Positions 6,126-9,206 of a DNA stretch of 9,206 bases are shown here, in pieces. The position numbers and the translations under genes were made by a program. Each line of letters opens with the position of its first letter. Within the stretch, counting starts at the first letter, position 1. The notes under the pieces are model-generated. The model searched no databases. It worked only from the letters and a program-made list of their open reading frames with translations, and had not been told where the DNA came from. The DNA comes from Acidobacteriota bacterium (GTDB lineage: Bacteria > Acidobacteriota > Terriglobia > Versatilivoradales > Versatilivoraceae), in assembly GCA_026706225.1 (NCBI GenBank), contig JAPOZE010000060.1, forward strand, positions 1 through 9,206, read 5' to 3'.

Positions 6126-7403
6126 ATGTTCGCGACTTCTCCCCGACCGGCCAGGGGCTGCCCGAGCCTCTTCCCGACGCCCCTCTCTCCACTCCGATCC
6201 CTGGTACTGGCGACCGCCGCGGCGACGGCTGTGGCTGCGGGCGGTTGTGGTTCGGGGGCCCTCCAGTCTGCCGACCCGGTCCGGGTGACGAATCCCAAGG
6301 CCATCGGCAAAACCCAACTGGTGTCGGAGCGGGTCCCCATCGGCATCGCCGAGGACTACAAGCCCTGCATCGCCCGGCTGCCGGACGGGGAACTGCTGCT
6401 GGTGGCCTTCCACGCGCCCCGGAAGGGAGGAGTCCCTGAAGAGTACGCCTTCCTGTACCGATCCGGAGACGGAGGCCGCAACTGGTCCCGACGCCGGAGA
6501 CTGGAGGTGCTGGGACGGGAGCCCTATCTGTCGGTCACCTCCGACGGCACCGTTTTCCTCAGCACCCATCTCCTGCCCAAGGCTCGCGGCAACCGGGAAG
6601 GCTACACCCAGAGCTTTCTCTACCGTTCAACCGACGGAGGAGACCGATGGGAGGGCCAGCGCATCGGCTTCCAGGACCTGGAGGGAATGGAGGGGCCGGG
6701 AACGGTGGTGACCGGCCGCAACGTGCTGGAGCTGGAGAGTGGAGAACTGGTCTTCGCGGTCGCGGGCAAGGGGGGCCACGAGTTTCTCTGGAGGTCAAGC
6801 GACGGCGGAGAGACCTGGGACCAGTCCCGGGCTTGCCGCTTCGGGGGTGTGGATCAGAGCACCCTGCCCTTTCCCATTCTGGGAGAGGCCTTTCTCTGGC
6901 AGGCCCCCAACGGCGACCTGCTGGCCATCTGCCGGATCACTCCCAAGTACTATCCGCCCTTGCCGGGAACGGAAATCCCCGCCGAGACGATCGACCACTT
7001 CGAGAGGATGGTCCTCTACCGATCCCAGGACGGCGGGCGTCAATGGTCGCTGGAAGAGTTCGGCAGCCACTACGGGGAGATGTACCCCGCCCTGATGCGC
7101 TTGCGGGACAGCCGCCTGCTGTTCACCTTCACCATGAGGGCAGCCGTGCCTCCCAACATCCCGCCCCTGGGCGTTCGGGCGGTGCTGGGCCGGGAAGTTG
7201 CCGAGGGCTTCCAATTCGACTTCCGCAATGACCGCATCGTCCTGGACGCCAAGAACCCGGTCGGCATGCTCAGCGGAGGCGGGTTCGGGCCGACGGTGCA
7301 AGTGGAGGACGGCACGCTGGTCACCAGCACCTCCTACCGCACGCCGGACGAGAAGACTCACCTGGAGATCGTCCGCTGGCGGCTGCCGGAGACGGGAAAT
7401 TAG
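6126..7403 (+). CDS. Exported sialidase-superfamily protein with Asp-box (BNR) repeats, probable lipoprotein
   Basis: 425 residues. The N-terminus has a hydrophobic signal (about 20-38) leading to AAGGC with Cys at 41, a near-match to a lipobox; the usual Leu at -3 is Ala, so lipidation is likely rather than certain. Four Asp-boxes of the SxDGGxxW type follow: SGDGGRNW (113-120), STDGGDRW (168-175), SSDGGETW (224-231) and SQDGGRQW (300-307). These mark turns between blades of a sialidase-like beta-propeller. Further family-like segments are KPCIARLPDGELLLV (79-93), YPALMRLRDSRLLFTF (320-335) and GFGPTVQVEDGTLV (387-400). Some members release sialic acid or other sugars, but many have no known activity, and I cannot confirm the arginine triad or nucleophilic Tyr/Glu by eye. 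It is divergent from the aminotransferase and convergent with the RraA-like gene, so it is probably transcribed alone. Outer-membrane or periplasmic glycan processing or binding is inferred. Confidence 0.9.
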   Translation: MFATSPRPARGCPSLFPTPLSPLRSLVLATAAATAVAAGGCGSGALQSADPVRVTNPKAIGKTQLVSERVPIGIAEDYKPCIARLPDGELLLVAFHAPRKGGVPEEYAFLYRSGDGGRNWSRRRRLEVLGREPYLSVTSDGTVFLSTHLLPKARGNREGYTQSFLYRSTDGGDRWEGQRIGFQDLEGMEGPGTVVTGRNVLELESGELVFAVAGKGGHEFLWRSSDGGETWDQSRACRFGGVDQSTLPFPILGEAFLWQAPNGDLLAICRITPKYYPPLPGTEIPAETIDHFERMVLYRSQDGGRQWSLEEFGSHYGEMYPALMRLRDSRLLFTFTMRAAVPPNIPPLGVRAVLGREVAEGFQFDFRNDRIVLDAKNPVGMLSGGGFGPTVQVEDGTLVTSTSYRTPDEKTHLEIVRWRLPETGN

Positions 7404-7421
7404 GCGTGGCGGCAGCTTGGC

Positions 7422-7438
7422 GGCGCCAGCGGAGCGCC
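7422..7438. terminator. Small GC hairpin between convergent genes
   Basis: GGCGC (7422-7426) and GCGCC (7434-7438) can form a 5-bp stem with a seven-base loop in the 58-base gap between the Asp-box gene and the convergent RraA-like gene. No T-tract follows. Position fits a shared transcription end; the structure alone is weak. Confidence 0.25.
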
Positions 7439-7461
7439 CCTTCCCCAAAACACCAGACACC

Positions 7462-8232
7462 TCAGTACCGGCCGTACTTGGCCAAGGCCTTGAGCATGGA
7501 CCTGGTCTCCTTGATCAAGGGAATCATGGCGCTCTCCTTCTCGTCGTATTCCCGGATCAAAGCCAGTACGTCCTCGGCCCTGTCGGCGGGCACGACCACC
7601 ACGCCGTCACTGTCGCCCACGATGTAGTCGCCCGGCCTCACCGGCACACCGGCGCAGATCACGGGTTCCTGCATGGAAACGCTCACGTAGCGCCCCACCA
7701 CCGTGGCCGGACTGACCGCCCGGCTGTAGACCGGAAAGCCGATGCGTTCGATCTCCTCGATGTCCCTGGCGGCTCCGTCGATCACCGCCCCCGCCAGACC
7801 CCGCACCGTGGCGGTGGTGGCCATGAGGTTGCCGATGCCGGAGACGTGCAGGCCATTTTCCAGGACATAGACCAGCACGCTCCCCGCCGGGGCCTCGTCC
7901 AGCACCTGCAGGTGGTAGTTGGGATACTTGCGCTTGTCGGTGGTCAAAATCGGCCTCAACAGCGCCGTCGCCGCCGGACCCACCACCTTGGCCCTGAAGA
8001 TGGGCTTCATGTCGTGGGTCATGAATCCGGCCCGACCGGTAGCCGTCTCGATGGCATCGGCCAGGTTGCCGGTGCTGGCCTTCTTGAGCGCCTCGATGAT
8101 CTGAGCCTGGGTGAGTCCCTCGACCCCGGGCTGTGCGGCCGCTCCCGAAGCGGGGCCGATCCGCGACAGCAGAACGAGGACCAGGCAAAGCCCGATCGCC
8201 AGGGAAGGAAGCAGGATGGGTAGGCGTTTCAT
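7462..8232 (-). CDS. RraA-like / HMG-aldolase-fold protein with an N-terminal signal peptide
   Basis: 256 residues. Residues 1-33 form a clear signal peptide: Lys-Arg at 2-3, a hydrophobic stretch at 5-22, and cleavage near SGAAA-Q (29-34). The remainder is the RraA/4-hydroxy-4-methyl-2-oxoglutarate aldolase fold: VVGPAATA (83-90), GSVLVYVLENGL (117-128), RGLAGAVIDGAARDIEEI (144-161) and GDSDGVVVVPADRAEDVL (206-223). The Arg-Asp pair used for substrate and metal binding in the aldolases is present as R156-D157. Aldolase members cleave oxo-acids; RraA itself binds RNase E; both act in the cytoplasm, so export is odd. Many relatives are annotated only as RraA-like or, wrongly, as demethylmenaquinone methyltransferases. 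The start at 8232 is supported by AAGGAG five bases upstream. A periplasmic lyase or binding role is inference. It faces the TPR gene across a 126-base divergent region. Confidence 0.92.
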   Translation of the reverse strand: MKRLPILLPSLAIGLCLVLVLLSRIGPASGAAAQPGVEGLTQAQIIEALKKASTGNLADAIETATGRAGFMTHDMKPIFRAKVVGPAATALLRPILTTDKRKYPNYHLQVLDEAPAGSVLVYVLENGLHVSGIGNLMATTATVRGLAGAVIDGAARDIEEIERIGFPVYSRAVSPATVVGRYVSVSMQEPVICAGVPVRPGDYIVGDSDGVVVVPADRAEDVLALIREYDEKESAMIPLIKETRSMLKALAKYGRY

Positions 8233-8237
8233 GGCAA

Positions 8238-8243
8238 CTCCTT
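8238..8243 (-). promoter_or_regulatory. Strong ribosome-binding site of the RraA-like gene
   Basis: On the minus strand AAGGAG stands five bases before the ATG at 8232. It decides this start over the longer frame opening at 8406, and so confirms that the protein begins with its signal peptide. Confidence 0.75.
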
Positions 8244-8266
8244 TTCTTGGAATCAACGAACGACTC

Positions 8267-8293
8267 ATTATATACAGGAGCAAGGGACAACAA
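8267..8293 (-). promoter_or_regulatory. Candidate promoter of the RraA-like gene
   Basis: On the minus strand there is a perfect -10 hexamer TATAAT (8267-8272) with TTGTTG (8288-8293) 15 bases upstream. The spacing is shorter than the ideal 17. The expected leader is about 28 bases. The AT-rich patch stands out in an otherwise GC-rich region. Confidence 0.4.
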
Positions 8294-8299
8294 TATGTG

Positions 8300-8328
8300 T
8301 TGAGGATGTCCCGAGGGGGTTTTAAACT
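8300..8328 (+). promoter_or_regulatory. Candidate promoter of the TPR gene
   Basis: TTGAGG (8300-8305) and TAAACT (8323-8328) are 17 bases apart, each matching four of six consensus positions. Transcription would begin near 8335, about 24 bases before the ATG at 8359. The upstream edge lies within ten bases of the divergent promoter's -35 element, so the two could compete. Confidence 0.3.
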
Positions 8329-8358
8329 AGCCCAGGTTCTGGCTCGGGGAGGGACAGC

Positions 8359-9206
8359 ATGGGTGGCGGATCGTCGGTTGGGCCGCGAAGCAGCCCGTCG
8401 CAGCAACAGAAACGGTTGCGCCCGCTATGGTCTCGGGCACTGGGCCTCATCGCGTCCCTCGCGGTTTTGGCGGGCGTCGTCCTGGCCGAGGATGCGTCCG
8501 TGACCGACCTGCTGTCGCAAGCGCGGAACGCCTACCAACGCGGGGACCTTGCCCTGGCCCTCTCCCTGGCCGATCGAGCCGTCGAACGCGATCCTCAAGA
8601 CCTGCAGGGATTTTATTTCCGCGGCCAGCTCCACGAGATGCAGGGACGTCACCGCCAGGCCATTGCCGACTACGATGCCGTGCTGAAGCTCAACCCCAAC
8701 GCGGTGGAAATCTACAACCGTCGAGGCAGCGAGCACTTCAAGCTGGGACACATCGAAGCCTCCATCGCCGATTTCGACCGGGCCATCGAGCTGAACCCCA
8801 TGCAGGAACCCCACCATTGGCAGCGCGGCATTTCCTACTACTACGCCGGTCTCTACGAGAAGGGCCGGGCTCAGTTCCAGTCCCATCAGCAGGTTAACGC
8901 CAACGACGTGGAGAACGCCGTGTGGCACTTTCTCTGCGGCGCCCGCCTGGAGGGGGTGAAGCAGGCCCGCCAGGCACTCCTGAACATCGATGGGGACCGG
9001 CGGGTGCCCATGATGGAGATCTATCGACTGTTCAAGGGAGAGGGGACCATCGATGAAGTCATGCGGGCGGCCCGGGGCGGAGACAGCGACCCCCAGCTTC
9101 GCAACCGGCAACTCTTTTACGCCCACCTCTACCTGGGGTTGTACCATGAAGCCCTGGGAGACGAGAGCGAGGCCCGTCGACACCTGGTCCTGGCTGCCGA
9201 CCGCTA
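8359..9206 (+). CDS. Exported tetratricopeptide repeat protein (truncated at right edge)
   Basis: The frame from ATG 8359 is open to the window edge, giving 282 full codons with no stop. The start is supported by GGAGGG (8348-8353) five bases upstream. After a charged leader, residues 29-43 are hydrophobic and end VLA-ED, a likely Sec signal peptide or N-terminal anchor. TPR units follow at about 50-80 (ARNAYQRGDLALALSLADRA), 84-114 (GRHRQAIADYDAVLKLNPN), 118-148 (GHIEASIADFDRAIELNP) and 152-182 (WQRGISYYYAGLYEKGRAQF). Residues 183-282 hold a conserved non-repeat region (DVENAVWHFLCGARLEG, RVPMMEIYRLF, YAHLYLGLYHEALGD) that I recall from TPR proteins of Planctomycetota and related groups. The repeats should serve as a protein-protein scaffold in the periplasm; the partner is unknown. 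Only the last few residues or one further repeat are likely missing. Confidence 0.92.
   Translation, partial: MGGGSSVGPRSSPSQQQKRLRPLWSRALGLIASLAVLAGVVLAEDASVTDLLSQARNAYQRGDLALALSLADRAVERDPQDLQGFYFRGQLHEMQGRHRQAIADYDAVLKLNPNAVEIYNRRGSEHFKLGHIEASIADFDRAIELNPMQEPHHWQRGISYYYAGLYEKGRAQFQSHQQVNANDVENAVWHFLCGARLEGVKQARQALLNIDGDRRVPMMEIYRLFKGEGTIDEVMRAARGGDSDPQLRNRQLFYAHLYLGLYHEALGDESEARRHLVLAADR

Noticed and set aside
7198..8223. A 341-residue plus-strand open frame antisense to the RraA-like gene
   Set aside because: His/Gly/Arg-rich with no domain and overlaps both the end of the Asp-box gene and all of the RraA-like gene; a shadow frame.
8233..8406. An extended N-terminus for the RraA-like protein starting at 8406
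   Set aside because: It would span the divergent control region and part of the TPR gene, and the AAGGAG before 8232 fits the shorter form.
8425..9183. A 252-residue minus-strand open frame antisense to the TPR gene
   Set aside because: No domain or ribosome-binding site; the opposite strand has a signal peptide, clear TPRs and a good ribosome-binding site.

Overview
This 9.2 kb window looks like an ordinary chromosomal stretch from a GC-rich bacterium with a Gram-negative-type envelope. The signs are Sec signal peptides, a likely lipoprotein, and very large modular secreted proteins. The protein families recall Acidobacteriota, with Planctomycetota-like groups as second choice: LRR/Calx-beta giants, Asp-box sialidase-like lipoproteins, exported RraA-like proteins, and TPR proteins with a conserved C-terminal region. 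This assignment rests on remembered family resemblance and is tentative. I see no tRNA, rRNA, CRISPR array, insertion sequence, phage or classical defence genes.

Layout, left to right. (1) Bases 2-193 hold the Ser/Lys/Glu/Pro-rich C-terminal tail of an unidentified protein (+). (2) Bases 317-4756 (+) encode a 1479-residue secreted protein. It is built from two copies of a cap / LRR array / Calx-beta-like unit, then a small beta-rich domain with two cysteines, then two tandem copies of a ~235-residue module that I cannot assign to a named family. (3) Convergent to it, 4819-5919 (-) encodes a DegT/DnrJ/EryC1/StrS-type PLP sugar aminotransferase. (4) Divergent from that, 6126-7403 (+) encodes an exported, probably lipid-anchored protein with four Asp-boxes (sialidase superfamily). 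(5) Convergent to it, 7462-8232 (-) encodes an RraA-like protein that carries a clear signal peptide, which is unusual for this family. (6) Divergent from that, 8359 to the right edge (+) is a truncated exported TPR protein.

The five rightmost genes alternate strand (+, -, +, -, +), so they do not form one operon. There are two divergent control regions (5920-6125 and 8233-8358) and two short convergent gaps (4757-4818 and 7404-7461), and each convergent gap holds a GC-rich hairpin. The shared theme is the envelope: four of the five substantial genes have export signals, and two relate to glycans (an amino-sugar aminotransferase and a sialidase-like lipoprotein). The link between them is inference from proximity only. 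The most notable object is the large LRR protein, both for its internal duplication and for its unassigned C-terminal tandem module. The second is the exported RraA-like protein.
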